Source of the DNA: Puffinus mauretanicus
Lineage: Eukaryota; Chordata; Aves; Procellariiformes; Procellariidae
Assembly: GCA_023333565.1 (NCBI GenBank)
Contig: JAJKFH010001164.1
Coordinates: forward strand, 558,001 to 622,000
DNA length: 64,000 bases
Direction of reading: 5' to 3'
The position numbers were made by a program, and so were the translations under genes. Below, piece after piece: positions 32,801-46,700 of this stretch. The notes below the pieces were generated by a model, which did not search any database, was not told where the DNA came from, and worked only from the letters and a program-made list of their open reading frames with translations. Numbering within the stretch: position 1 is the first letter of the stretch; every line of letters begins with the position of its first letter.

Positions 32801-35800
32801 GACAAGTCTAACTCAAGTCTACCTATTCCCAAAGCACAGACGCAAGGGAAACAAAACAATGCAAAGCAGAAATCAAGGTTCCCTGTCCTCTAGTGCCTGA
32901 CTTTTCTCTGTGTCTGCGACAGATTGAAACAGGATTTTACTTAATTTGTGTCTCTTCCCTCTTTAATTTTCCCAATTGCAAGAAAACCTTAACCTCGTCT
33001 TTTAATGATGAACTTACGCTGAAGAGTATCAGACGACAAAGGCATCTCGCTGGATGAAAGGAGTGGGATTTGGTCATATTTTATTGAGGTATTTAAATGG
33101 TGCAGGATGTTTGAAAAACAGGTAAGGAAAGGAAGGACAGACTGCTTCTGTGGCTGATAAATATCCTTTGTTCAGGAAGTTTTTGTATGGAGAATAATAT
33201 TAACATTAACAGGATCAAACCTTGCTCTATATAAACAGAAATCCTCCCTCTCTCTCTCCATTTATGAAAACTTCAAAATGCCGAAAGGAGAACTGTCTCA
33301 GATCATTCATTTTCATGCCCTAACAAAAACAAGCAGTTCTGTCTGACATCCTCTTGGCAAACAGTTTAGGACTTGAATCCCTGCATGTACGTTTGCATAG
33401 TTAATGAGTAATTTCCTCTGCCAGGGAATGAACAGCCTGAAGGCTGACGAACGAGCCATTTTTAAGGCACACACACAGCGAGCGGAGCGCTGCCAGTACA
33501 GCACGCAGCAGCCCGTGACTGATCTCTGCAGTCGAACACCATTGATAGCTTTTGAGCAAACTAATAAAAATATAGTCAACCAGAATTCATCTTCCTCCTC
33601 TGAAGGGCAGACCACTGAAGGGAATCCTGCCTAGCCCAGCAGCCCCCCTCCTGACACCCCTCTCCCCGTGCTCCCCTTCCCCGGAGCTGCTGCACAGGCA
33701 CGTGTGGCATCGGCCGCGGGCAGGGAATGAGACAGCGTTTTCTGGATCTGAAAACCAATGCCTAATGAGAAGTTATCCCCTTGCTGTGCAGCTATCAACA
33801 AAACTGTCCTATTCATCTTCCCAGACATAAAATCCTTTCAGTTATTCAGTCTGCTCCAGAGATCTGAAGCTGGGATATACGAATCTAAAGCAACACATGC
33901 TTATTAAAATAATTCCAGCTTTTCAAACATTTTTTTCCCAAGGCTTTTTTTTTTTAAATAATCAGATTTTGAATTTAAGGCTATAACATAGATTTAAGAG
34001 CATTATGGAGCAGGCAGTGAATCTGGGAAGATACAAACCAAACAAACAAAAAATGAAATCTATTCACTGAAAATTTAATTTCTAAGGGCTCTTTCTCCAG
34101 AGAGAAAGGGGCTGGAATAGCCAGTGCGTTTGCTTTCCAAGTGCGTACAAGTCATTTATCAAGCGTAATGTTTGGCACTGTTTACTGTGTGGTCACCCAT
34201 CTCCTATCGAACTGTAGCTGCAGGGCTCTGACTCTAAGCAAACAGAAAGGGGCCAAGATGAGATTTTACATCTTACGCAGATTATCTAGAAGACGGTGAT
34301 GCTATTTGACAACTTGATTATGGAATTGCAAATGGGACATTGAATTATTGGGATGGGCAACATAGGAGGGGGTTAAGAGCTGTGTTTAATGTAAGTGGTT
34401 ATAATTACCAGACAAGGCAAGAGTAGTCCTGACAGTTATCTGCAAGATCCCGGGGCATACCGATGAATGCGGTGTAACTGGCAATATCAACTCTTTCAAG
34501 ACTGAAAACAGTTTGAAGAAGCGTTTCTGAGAAATACTTGGGGGAAAAGTATTTTAATGAATAAGGACAAAGGCAAAAAAAGCCACTAATGACTGGGGAC
34601 CAAGAGTGGAGGAACAATATCTGTCACCTGTCAAATTTAGTTGCCAAAAGAGAGAGCGAGTGGGGTGGGTTTTTTTGGCTAGCTGTTCTGCGAACTGCTA
34701 GAAACTTCTGAGAAGTATCAGGGCAGCTCCAAACATCTCCACACTGCTATTATCACTTACTGATAGGGCTTCAAGTATACATTTGGAGTAACACCTATTT
34801 CCAAATCATTTTCCAAACTATGTTTTAAATTTGATTTGTCTCACCCATTTCTTCCATTCCAGCAGTAGTATCCAGCTCCGTAAGGTACACCAAGCCTTAA
34901 TTAGGCAACTGAACAGTGAATAGGTATCTGTTTGTATTAGCTGGTGCGCAGTTGCCTTTCTCATCCAGTAGGTACCTCCTAGAAGAGACTGACCTCAGAA
35001 GGCAATGAGCAACTCGTTACAGCAAATGACCTTATATGTCTGTTTTCCCTGGTTCCACACTGAGGCACCAGCTCAAAAAGAGGTGAAGTTGGGATGTATC
35101 GTGTTCCTAAATGGCTCCTCATACCTTTCCTCTACAGATGTTAAGCAAGAAAACTTACAGCTCAGTCTGCCAATAAATGAAATGTTATGCACCAACAGTA
35201 TAACCTGAATATGTTATTCAGACACCCCAAATCAGGACAGTTGTTAGACAGAAATCTTAACTAGTGTTTTTTAGTAAGAAGGGTTCTTTGAATAATTCAT
35301 GTCTTCCGTGGGTTCATAGCAGCATCCTATGCTATGCCTATCACAAGGGAAGAGACGTCAGTCCCCGGCATGCTCAATGTTTTAATATCTTTCATAACTG
35401 CTACCAAAAAGTCATGCTGAATTATTAACTTGCAAATGGCTGAGCAATCTCTGCCTCCTGATTGCTGCACTTGTCGGCAGCATCGTTACAAAGGCACAGA
35501 GAACGTGTTCTTGCACCTGAAGGAGCAGCAGATGTTCCGAGCCAGGAGGACAGCAGAGAAACATTGCCCCACCACTTAGAAGGTATCACATCTACGAAGA
35601 AGAAAGAATTAATGGCTGAGTTAAGATTAAGTGGAAAGGTATATATTGAAAGACAAGTGCAAAGGATTTGGAAGTAGGTCACAAGTGGGACAACTTCAAT
35701 ATCTGTAGCACAAAAATCACTTTTCCACAAGCCACGATCACACAGCAGTTCAAGTTATAAGCCTGCTGTTTGTTTCAGTTCCTTCCCAATAACGGGTCTT

Positions 35801-37493
35801 ACTAAGTAAGTATACATAACACTTAGGTCACATTCAGTTAGTTGTGAGAAAGGCACATTTGTATGTGAAACACGGCACATAAAATATTCACACATTAACA
35901 TGCATTATAGCAGGAGGCACACAATTCTGAAATAAAAGCAGCAGGAAGGAACAGAGGGAAGTTGCTGATGTCTTTCAGTCTTCAGTCGAGAACTTGTGAT
36001 TTCATCTCCCTGGAGAAGTGATTACAACAGCAAGAGCAAGTTTTGCCCTTTAAATTATCAAAATCTCTCTCTGCTTTGCCCCACGTGTCACTGTTGCTGC
36101 CCTAGGGCTTAATTGCTTTTACACAGCAGTGTCTGTCCCAGGTCAGTAAGGGCATTTCTGCAGTTTTCTAGGTTCTTCCATTAAGCATAAAAGAGAGGCA
36201 ATCAGAAGGAGAGGGGTCCAGATCCAGCCAGTGATAAGGAGATGCAAATCCACAGCCTTTAATAACAAGGCCTTCCAAAATCCTAGAGAGATTTTATCCT
36301 CTATTTTTTCAGCTGGCATTGGAATGACTCCAGAAAAGCTTTACATTTAATGTGCTGCAGGATGTGCTCAATTTTGGGCTGTGCATCTCATTGTTCAAAC
36401 TGAGACATGATCTAGCAGTCCTACACCAGAATTCCCACCTGTTTTGTCAGTGCAACATCATTTTCCCTCATTTTTTTCTTAAAAATGCCAGGGCACATCA
36501 TCCTGCAAGACAGTCAGAAGAGAAATACAGTTTATAATAGCAACAAAACTAAAAGCAGCACCATCAAGTAAAGCAAAACCAGTAAGAAAACTACATCCAA
36601 CCAGCCTTTTTTTTTTTATTATTAGGATGTGTTATGGAGGTAGCTCTTTACAGCAGCTCTTGGCAAGTGTTTTTTTGTAACACTAATTAAAAATGAACAA
36701 AAAAATTAGACGCGAGATCCAAAGATGACAACCCAAACAGAAAATCTTAAAAATGCTCAATAATCCTGACCTCTCTGAAGGACTACTTCATGAAAATCTT
36801 CCACTTTGATGGGAACAGAATATGATTCACAGAGCTACTTTGCAAAGGCCACACAAAAATATATGTTTGTAAGCTCTTTTTTGCTGTGCATTTACTCCGA
36901 ATCCCTTAATGCCCATAATTTGTTGTACATACCATGAATATTCTGCTGCTAAAGCCAGGGTATTCAGCCTTCAAACTGTAGAAAAAAAACCATGTGCAGA
37001 CAGTGGAGCAAGCAGGTCTGTGACATTTTCTGGCACTGTAACGAGAGTCTGTTACACCACTCAATATTTTCTTTCCTTTCTTTTCTCTTCCTTTCCTTTA
37101 AGCTAACATCCTTTTCCTGTGCCTGAAGGAGAAGGCAGTTGATAAAAGCCGAGTTCCTGTTCACAGATAAGTTTAGAAGGCAGCCAAGCTCAGAAGTTCC
37201 TTGAATAAGCTATATTCCTACCACTTTTTTTTTCCCCCCTCTGTCAGAGACGTTTGAGCCCCACACAGGAACCAGACTCACATTGTTCAATAGCCACGGA
37301 CGTTTCCACAGTAGCTGGGAGGGTCGAAAGCTTTTTCCGCTCTTTGTAACAAAACTTTTTTTTTTTTTTTTTCCCCTTCCTTCTTCCAACTTTCCAGTTA
37401 AAGAATATTGCCGGGGCATTCCTGAATTAATCCAGGCTGCGCTTCAGAGAAGAGAACAAGAGACAGGTGTAACTGGGTGGGAAAAACCCCACA
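29877..37493. other. SNCG-MMRN2 divergent intergenic region
   Basis: About 7.6 kb between the two divergent genes. It holds short poly-T and A-rich tracts, a GC-rich patch at about 33640-33730, and a poly-T run at 37355-37372. The last 120 nt before the MMRN2 ATG lack a TATA box but contain several TTCC/GGAA (ETS-type) cores near 37376-37387, which would suit an endothelial promoter. A possible short exon at 31500-31436 on the minus strand is discussed as a finding. Confidence 0.55.
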
Positions 37494-37771
37494 ATGCTAG
37501 TGAAGCTTTTGCTCATCTGTAATACAGTAGGGTTGGCAAAGCTGGTCAAACACTCAGACCATCATGGATATCCTGATGGTTCAGTGCACAAGCCACGAAT
37601 TTATGAGACCTCTGCTTACCCCCAGAGGACTCCTCTGTCACAGGAGGAAGAAGGTTATTGGGAGGCAGAAGGGCTCAGGGAGGATACCCAAGATTACCCT
37701 TCGAGTATGATCTCCTCGCATCGGGAAGAGAGAGAGGATTTTGAAGCTGCGAGCCCACAGTCCCGAAATGG
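37494..37771 (+). CDS. MMRN2: MMRN2 coding exon 1 (signal peptide)
   Basis: The ATG in the context CCACAATGC opens MLVKLLLICNTVGLA, a short basic N-region and hydrophobic core typical of a signal peptide. An acidic, Pro/Tyr/Ser-containing stretch follows and ends SPQSRN. The donor AATGG|GTAAGT leaves phase 2, which exactly fits exon 2 (GG|G AAC TGG, giving G-N-W-C). The segment before the EMI domain is about 93 residues, longer than in human. No similarity beyond the signal peptide is visible, so assignment rests on phase, position and signal peptide. Confidence 0.85.
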
Positions 37772-40700
37772 GTAAGTACCCCAATGTGTCTGTCTTGCAC
37801 GTAATGATAGGGCAATCCTGTCTTTTATAAGCTTTATAAGCTGCTGATAAAGGACGATTTTTGATAGAAGTTTCTCATTAAAGTATATTAGATTTTAGGG
37901 ATCAATCTATATTCAAACAGAAGGGTTTAAAATGTTTTAACTACAGAAACAGAAAGCTAAATTGCTTGTGGAGGGTGAAACCACAGATGGGACCGGCTCT
38001 TTGTCCTAGTCTGAGACAGCAGAATGGGCTTAGGTCTCTGGACACACCTGGCAGATATGAAGCCTCCCAGTTCTGCTGTAGCACCATAAAACAAAACGTT
38101 ATTTCTGTCAAAGCAGAACTAGGTGAAGTTAATTTACTGACTTCTTCTCATCACAAACCAATGCTGATTATTTTTGCTGGTCATGACAACCTTTGCCCAT
38201 CATCGGAATGTGCCTGGCTGAAGTCTTGGGCCTTGGGAATGGAGAGGGAAAGAGAATGGTGGGATGTTAGCAAAATAAAAATAGTGAGGAGTAAATATAA
38301 CAAAGTAAGGAATTATAAATAAGCATGAAAATTACCACAAATTCACCCCCCAAAAGGTTTTTATGACAGTGAAATGCTTCTTATGGTAATCCATAGCAGA
38401 AAAGTAGCTAGCCTGAGTGGAAAAGACATGTACTTCACCAGAAAGATTTCCAAACACTATGATTTTTGCAAGATTTACAGGGCATGTAAGTAGGTCTCTA
38501 AATGTTTAAAATAGATGAAAACCAAGCAGGACAGTGAATGAATTTTTTATAGCCCTGATGGATAGGTACTGCAGAGCCCTGGTTGGGAGAGCTGAAACAG
38601 CAGCACAGCGAGTGCTGTTCACAGCTCAGTGCTTTAGGATACCCTGGCATTTTTCCCTTTAAATGCTCTTGAGGAAAGGAAAAAAGGGAGATGGAAAGAG
38701 ACTACAAAACCTTCCTCATGTCATGCTTCCCTTTCAGTATGCAATCCTGTTTCTAATCTCATCTACGTGTAAAATTAAGGCCTCCCTCCTGCATGTAGCA
38801 TGGCGAGTGTATTAAAACCCTGTTGCCCTTCATACTACATCTTCTCACAAATCTGTACCTCCCGCCATTACCCTTAAGTCATTTTCTAAAGCCTGTAAGT
38901 GCTGACTTCCAGTTCCTGATGGGTAGTGCTCGATAATGACGTGCACTGTTAATTCACCAGCTTCTGGTTAATGCATTTCAGACACCGTCAGAGGACGGAA
39001 AACAAAGCCCAAGTGGTACTCTGGGCTTCCACCTCATACTGCAAGGTGGAAATCATTTGAAATGCGGAAAGCATTCTGAAAACTATAAGTACTACGAAAA
39101 TTCAGTGGTGTAAAAAGGTGCACGTATAGGTCAGCGAGATGCTGTAATATACTGTCCTAATAGGGATTTCTTCCTTTGCTATGTAACTTTGTTCAGCACC
39201 AGCTTGTGTAATTCAGTTCAGCACCAGTTATTACTCATCCTAATTTCCTCCCAAGAACAGAAATACTTCCTCCTTTTATGGAGATAGTTGCATAATGAGT
39301 CAAATCATAATGTTCTTCCCAATTATAAAGCTATGTTGATGACTACAGGCAATCAAAATCTAGCCTGGCAGTAGCTTTAAGGTATTTGTTCTTTTGCTAG
39401 AGCTATCGCGTTTATAGTGCACACAAGCCCGGGAAGCTGGGATGTCTTACAAAAGAAATTTGAGACTTTGAAAGGAATTATGCCCAAAAATGAGGGGACA
39501 GAGTGTGAATAAGAACGAACAGCATAGCTCCCCTTGCAACTGCACTCCAAATTCTAAAATTCATTGCAAATGGTTGAAGCAATGTACCTTCAGAGCCTGA
39601 AGTCCCCCAGTGCACGTCAGGTGCTCATGGCTGGAGTACGCTGCTATGCACAGATAAGAAGTTGTCACGAATCTGGTATTTCCTCCCTACAAGTGTGACA
39701 CATGCCCTGGAAAAAACATTGAAGAACTAGGCTTATATCTCTAAAGAGGAGAGCAAGAAGAAAAGCATCAGGGGTTAATCAGGAATTAAGAGATAGGAGA
39801 TAAAGACATGCCATAAAAATGCCTGGGGTGGTAGGGAATAATTTTCTATCCAAACTATGTCCCACTTCTAGTTTTTGAAATAAGAAAATGCTTTATTTTC
39901 AGAACTAGGAAACAAACAAACGAAATCTATGGTAAATTTGACTTTCATAATTTTCTAATAAAAATCATGTGGTTTTTTCCAACCTCTTGCTATTTTCCTT
40001 ATGTATTAGGAACAGTGGTTGCTACAAAATATTCTCAGATTTTTTTAAAATTTAGATTATTATTTTTCTTATTGCAGTTATTTGAATAATTGAGACCATC
40101 ACGACTAGTAACTAGTCAGACAGAATCCTCTGGTTTCCGTTTCAGCATGTAAGGTGAAGTGACTCATTAGATCCCAGTCAAATGCTTGGATATGTTACTT
40201 GACTAATGAATTCCTCTCAGAATAACAAGATTATTAGAATAAGAGTTTTAAAATAAGAAAATCAGTAAAAATTCACTAGCCTTTAGATGACTTTTTAAAG
40301 GCCTCTCTCTTAAAAAAGAGAAATTTGTGGATAATAATCCTTTTGTTTCAACTATTCTTTAGAGGAAGAACTAGGTAACGGTTTAGTATCTCAGCTGTTG
40401 CTTGTGTTCGAGTGCACCAGAGAAGCTCTGCCTGTTCAAAGTGGATAAGTGTTTGTACTTGTTATTTACAAAATAAAAAAATATCAAAAAGGGCCAATTT
40501 TCCAAAGTAAATAATCTTTTTCTCTTCCCCCCCCCCCCCAGCAGCTGTACCTCATATGAGCTGATTGGTTTGACTTTAGATATTTTATTCTATGGCTGAG
40601 GTAAATGAATCCATGTGTACCCAAACGTTCTGCAGAATTAAAAAGGGAAATGAAAGCACAGGTATATGAAGAGATCTGTAGTGCGAAATTGCTGGACTGT

Positions 40701-43700
40701 ATTAGTGTTTGTTTTAGCAGTAGAAGATGAAGAGCAAGAACAGTAGAAACAGGTTCTGGATTTCATAACTACTCAATGCATAGTACCCAAAATAGGTAAT
40801 AAATACATTTGCACTTTTCATTTCCCATATAAAACAGATGCCTAATGCAGAATTTCATGGGAATGCTCTGTTGTTACCAGTGGCTTTCCTGTGTGTGGGT
40901 ACAGGCAGCTAAAAAGTGAGGCTTGAAAAGATGCCTGGGACATGACCAGATATGTGAAAGTTCTAGAAATGATCCGGTAAATATCAAATAAGAGCTTTCA
41001 TTAGCTTTGCATCGGCTCATCACCTACTCTAATACTTACCACTACATGTAACCAATTCAACTGCTGTCTGATCAAGTCATATTGAAAAGGATAATAAATC
41101 CGCCAAGGAGATAATACATCACTATTGTTATCCTGCCAATTGCTATGTGGATGACACACCCGACAGCTTGTGAAAACTTGTCCTAAACTGACAAGCCACC
41201 TTGGAGATTTTTGTTTCTTTAGAGCCGCTTCCATCAAATACTTGGTAATGACACGAGCTGGCCTCAGGGGAGCTGAAGGAGAGGGCCATGTAAGTATAGA
41301 GCTGTGTGCCCTCCCCTAGGCTGTACAATTCAGAGCTGGGCAGACAGAACTGGACACACATGTCCTCCTCCATGTGGCTGTATGAGGGCCAGGACACGCT
41401 GACCAGCCTTTGGAAGGAAAGTGTCCTGGGCCCTGGGAAGAACACACCATCTTCTCTCTACCTTTGCTATGGACTTACCGGTGTTGACCCGAGATCCATG
41501 GAAAGACCTCTAGTGTAATTACACTTAGAAGGGCTGTTTTCTCTCCCTACTAATGGATTATTTCTCAAATTAAGCCACGCTCTGAAGCACCATTAGTGGA
41601 GCACTGCAGCCCAAGGCTTCTATCTTTTCTCAGCACTGTGCAGAATCGGAGCCGGCTGGCTTTAATCTAATCCACATGCCAAGAACACCAAGAACAGTCA
41701 GGCTGACAACTCAGATGTCATGCACGTAGCGTTCATATTTCATTTAAAAAAATATATATATATAAAAAAATGAAGCATCTAAAAGGAGCAAGCCCATCAC
41801 AGGCTAGCTCTGACAAAGCCCAAAGCCGCCTGTACCCTCAGTTGGCCTGCCCTGTCTGTCAAGTAACACTGTAAACCAGATCACTTAAGTGTCCCAGGTT
41901 AAAAATAATCTTAGGAAAAAGCAGAGGTTATTTTTAACTTTCCCCCTCAGTAGCCACACTGACAAATTTGGTCCCCAAATGGATGGCTGGCACAGTAAGG
42001 GAGAAATGGTCTGTGGGGATGAGATGGGAAGGAGCAAAGCAACTAAAGCTGGTTTCCCCATCTATGACAAAGTCTCACAGAACTTCTCTGTCTTTCCAAA
42101 AGTGTAATCATAGCCAAGTAGCCCTTGTTTTGGATTTGCCCTCCAGTTGGGTAGGTGGTTTAGTTTTCCTTCCTCTCTTCAATCCACAAACACACATTCA
42201 GCTTGTCACCTATTGGGATTTTTCTTACAATTACAATGTGTGAGCAAAAAAATGAAAAAACAAAACAAAACAAAAAACCCAACCCCCACCACCTGAACTA
42301 TAAATAGGAAGGCAGAAATCTTCAGCATAAGTAAATCCTTAATTGCATTAACATATTTTGAGGTTTGGACACACGATGCTGTGAAGTCACCCTTGATTAG
42401 AGGAAGGCTTCCTGATGTCAACCAGGTGTGTTGTTATCTCACTGAAACACGCACCTCTAATTCGGCACCGAGACAGCCCCAAAGAAACAGGCCTCTTTTT
42501 GTGATTACCCAGGGTGTCAAAATACAGAACAACTGTCCTCTGAAGTGTAGACAAGCAGAGAAAAGCCAAATCAGTCTTATTCTAGGGAAAGTCAGAAAAA
42601 TGCTCAATCTTAATAGCTTTTTTTTTTTTACAGGAAAACATCCATTGATTTAATTAAGACCAGTTTCACACCGACTCATCTATTTCTTCAAAACTAGACA
42701 GGGACTTTCTTAGGGAAGCTTATGGGATACTGAAATTTCCCAACAAAGGGGCAGAGAACACATGCTTAAAATAAAACAGGTTTGGATGAAATGCAGCTAA
42801 ATGTGACCTTTAGCCCCTGACATCCCGCAAACTAGTGGAATGGCCATTGAGTGCTCAACAATAGCTTTCGCAGTGCCAAGTTCATTAACAGAAGCAATAG
42901 TTTCCTATCAAAGTTAGGCACTTGGCTCCTTTCAGGACTTCAGGAAATTCTCCGATATTTGGCTCTTGTTGAACGGCACAGCTGCAGGTGGAATGGCTCT
43001 CTATTAGCATATTTCATGCAAATGACACAGCTTCATTGCATGGGATAGAGGAGTTATTGAACCCTCTGTGCCCAAAGGATTGTTTTATTTCACAGCTCAT
43101 TAGTTCAACCTGCAGCAGTTAATTCTTTCACCAGATAGCCAGGGATGCCTTGTCTCAGCATAGCCACAGAACCGCCGTCAGCACTATTACCACGTGGATC
43201 CAACGCCTTCCTACTCGAGAGGGTCAATACCCCTTGAACGAGCGATCCGTGGCCAACCCTGCGCAAAATTACACTCATGCCCAAAACATGATCAGGGCAA
43301 ACCTTGGTGCACATCGTCTGCCCCCTGAGCGCATGCCGTCTGGGAAGGTTCTTCCCGATCATTTTTGACTCACTGGCATCAGCACAGCTGTGCTGGTGGG
43401 TGGCCACTGGCTGCGATTCCTGCTTCAAGACAAGGTCTGACAAAGGGGTGAGTGTGCTATACTAGGGGTGAACTTAAGTCTGCAGGAATCAAAAGATGAA
43501 ATCCAAGTGTAAGCTGCCCTCTGAGTGGGCTGTAGAGCTTCTATTGTGGGGAGGATAATATAAATGAGGTAATGGCTGTGGATGCTTTGTGAAGAGGAAA
43601 ATCCTCTTGCATTTATTTCTCTGAAGTAGCTTGTACAACAGTTGGATTTGGCTCAAAACCAGCTCCCAGCCAAGCCTGCTTTCTCTTGAGCTCCTGCTCC

Positions 43701-46700
43701 CAGTGAGGCTCCAGGTTCAGGACTGGATTTGCGCAGAAAGCCTTCCTTGCACTAAGTCTTTAGGACATTCTGCAGGACAAGTCCCAGCTGAAAACAGACT
43801 AACTGGCACTACTGCTGGAATAAAAGTGGTATTCAACCAGCGTTACTCAGGGCTCTGGAAGACTTCCAGCACTATACAGAAATCCACGTTTGAAATTACC
43901 GCTGCCACTCTTTTCAGCCCAGCTTGTTAAGGCAAACTGCAAATCAGTCTGCTTAAACCCCAGTGAAAACCAGGGTGGTTCATGGGATGAGTCACGGGAA
44001 GATCCCAGACCCTGCCTGAGAGGGAGCTCTACTCATCCTAAGGCAAAGATGGAGAAATATGAGAGTTTCTGCTGTCTGATTGTAATACGGAGTGCTGGCT
44101 GCTTGGGAAGAGCTGGAGAATTCACTGACGGACCACCAGCAATCACTTGCTGCCTGCTAATTAAAAACGTGGTGGCACACCATGTTCTCTTGGAGAGCCA
44201 GCCAGCATTTTTCAACAGCTGAATACCTTCTGCATTCCATAAAGAACAAAGAGATATGTCTGTCTTAAAACTGATATGCATAGTCCTAGTTCTTATTAAT
44301 TTAAATGTGATATTTTACCTCTGTTTATTGAGGCTGCTTTTCCTTGCTAGTGAGAATTTTGCACCAAGGGAAAAACAGAACATAGATTATTCCATAGCTG
44401 AAGCCCCATACTTCTTTTCCGCTTCATCTGGTATGAATCAGTAGTCGTTCTGCACAAGTTAGTGGAAAATTGCTTGTTCAAATTAGAAGAACATAGTCCT
44501 CTGTTGTCATCTTGTAGCATATTTAAGCACCAATAACTGCGTATCTGGTGCCTTTTGCACTGTGTAGAAAAGGAAAGTGTCACGGACCTGAAACGTTCTG
44601 TGCTCTGCCAGCGGTAGACACAGGAATGGCTGGACAGGAGTTTTCAAAGTAATTCTAGAAACTGGCTTCCTTGAGAATAGAAACCTGAGGAAACTGATGT
44701 GAAGGACAACTCAGTTGTACTACTACAGCCAAAGGAACAACAAAATTTATGGAAAAACAACGTCCTGAAGTCCTGAAGCTTTTGTTCAGGCAAAAATTCC
44801 ACTGACATAGGAAGTGTCTAAAATTATGCATTGCAGCGCCAATCTTGAGAACATGTAACTCAAGCAAAATAAAGAACGTAAGTACCTAGCTGAGCTGGGA
44901 GCATTACTCACACTCACCATCATGCTGCAATTATTGGTGTAGTGCTGTATGAAAAGAGACTACCCCGTATTCATCTGAGCAGAGTGATAATTACCGCAGA
45001 CCAGCCATCTCGCTTAATATCCCGATTCTGTGGGTTTTATTTTGTTTGCTATGATATAAGGCAGCCCAGCCAAATCCTAAAGTCAGAGATAGAACTGCCT
45101 GCATTTTGCAGTGTTTCAGAAGTAGTATCCAACATAAGAAAAAAATCATTGTAAGCTCAATTTTTAGTTTAAAGACCTTAAAGGTTCAAATAAAAGGAGC
45201 TAACCTAAAGTTGCTGCATCTTACTTAAACACAGAATGCCTTGTCATCAGATGTATTTAACCTCGGACAAAAGAACGCACTTGCCTCAAAATCAGGCAAA
45301 AATGGATGACTCTATTCATGTGAAGACTCTATTCAATACAGAGATTAGAAGAAAGTCTAGAAAAAAACCACCTAGTCTAGTAAAGAAAATTATTCAGATG
45401 CTTTTTTCCTGGTTAAAGAAGAAGGATTAATGTGCTTGGAATGTAAAACAGGAAAAGCAACTGAACAAATTAAACATCTGTAGCCCTGGATTTGCTAGGG
45501 TTCCCTTAAGTGTTGTTCTAACTTGCAGTATTGTTATAAACTCTACCATTCACCAGACTGCAGAGAAAGCTCTTCTGCTTTCCTCACATGAGCAACTTCT
45601 TTCTACTCCTCTCTCCTTGGCAGCAGAGGCTTGAATCAAAAGGAAACTGTATTAAAGAATAAAAGCAGAGGGTGTTAAGTTGGTTATATATTCAGTGAAT
45701 GAAGCAACATAATTACAAAGAGGGGAAAAAAATGCAGAAGCAGGACACAAAGCTGCTGTGTTCCAGAAACCAGCTGAATAAAGAAAGTGCTATTTGTGAA
45801 AGAGCAGCTCTTTGAAACTTCAGAGCCTGATTCAGAGCCCACTGGTGCCAGCAGCAGAAGTCCCGCTCACCTCACTGAGCTTTAGATCAAGCCTTTGTAA
45901 GTCTTTAAATTGTTCCACTTAACATTAAAGAATGACAGATTTTCTCTCAAGGTTAATAGAGTTAAGGAGTATTTTTAGTAACAGATATCAAAGTTTTCTT
46001 AAAAGGAAGCATTTGACAAGATGTGCAAAAAATACTGCAATATAAGTTTCACCTTTGGGCACACATATCTATATTGCAGCTCGTTACAGATGGGAAAAAT
46101 AGGCCTTATTTACTTATTTGATGAAAGAATAAATTTTGATAAGCTTCCCTTTTTTTCATGCTATTCATTCTGCATAACGCTAATAACTTCCAAAGTAAGC
46201 ATTAAGTTGGGATCAACCATTCAGTTTCTGATACAACATAAGCCCTTTCTACAAGTGGGAAGCCCACCAGATACCTCCAACACATTAACAGGTTTTGAAA
46301 GGGAATCCTTGTATTTTCTATTAAATTTGTGTGCACATTTACACGTGCAATATAGCAAAAATACTCACAGTCATACGATGCCACATTCTTGCTCACACAC
46401 GTGTTGGTGCATGTAAACACTTGGTTTAGATTTGTATGGCCTACATGACTCAAAGGACTTGTTTGGGAGCTGTGTATGGTGGGAAAAACAAATCAGCCCA
46501 GATGATGATTCATGGGGTGTGGATTGTTTTCACTAGGAAAGAACAAAACAGTAAAGCCAAAGAATCCTATTTTAAAAGGAGGTTTCCACACTGAATGCAG
46601 ACTCCTGCCTGGATCTGGCAGGCATCCCGTGGGCAGACCCAAGACACTGCACCTAGCAACAATGCCAGCGAGCTCCAGCAGCAGCACCCAGTCACTTTAT

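Noticed and set aside
40527..40560. Strong-looking 3' splice site (poly-C then AG) in MMRN2 intron 1
   Set aside because: No frame-compatible exon with a donor follows, and exon 1 to exon 2 already closes in phase. It is most likely a simple C run.
46021..46416. 131-codon plus-strand frame in MMRN2 intron 1
   Set aside because: AT-rich Phe/Ile/Leu/Tyr-heavy translation without domain or splice support.
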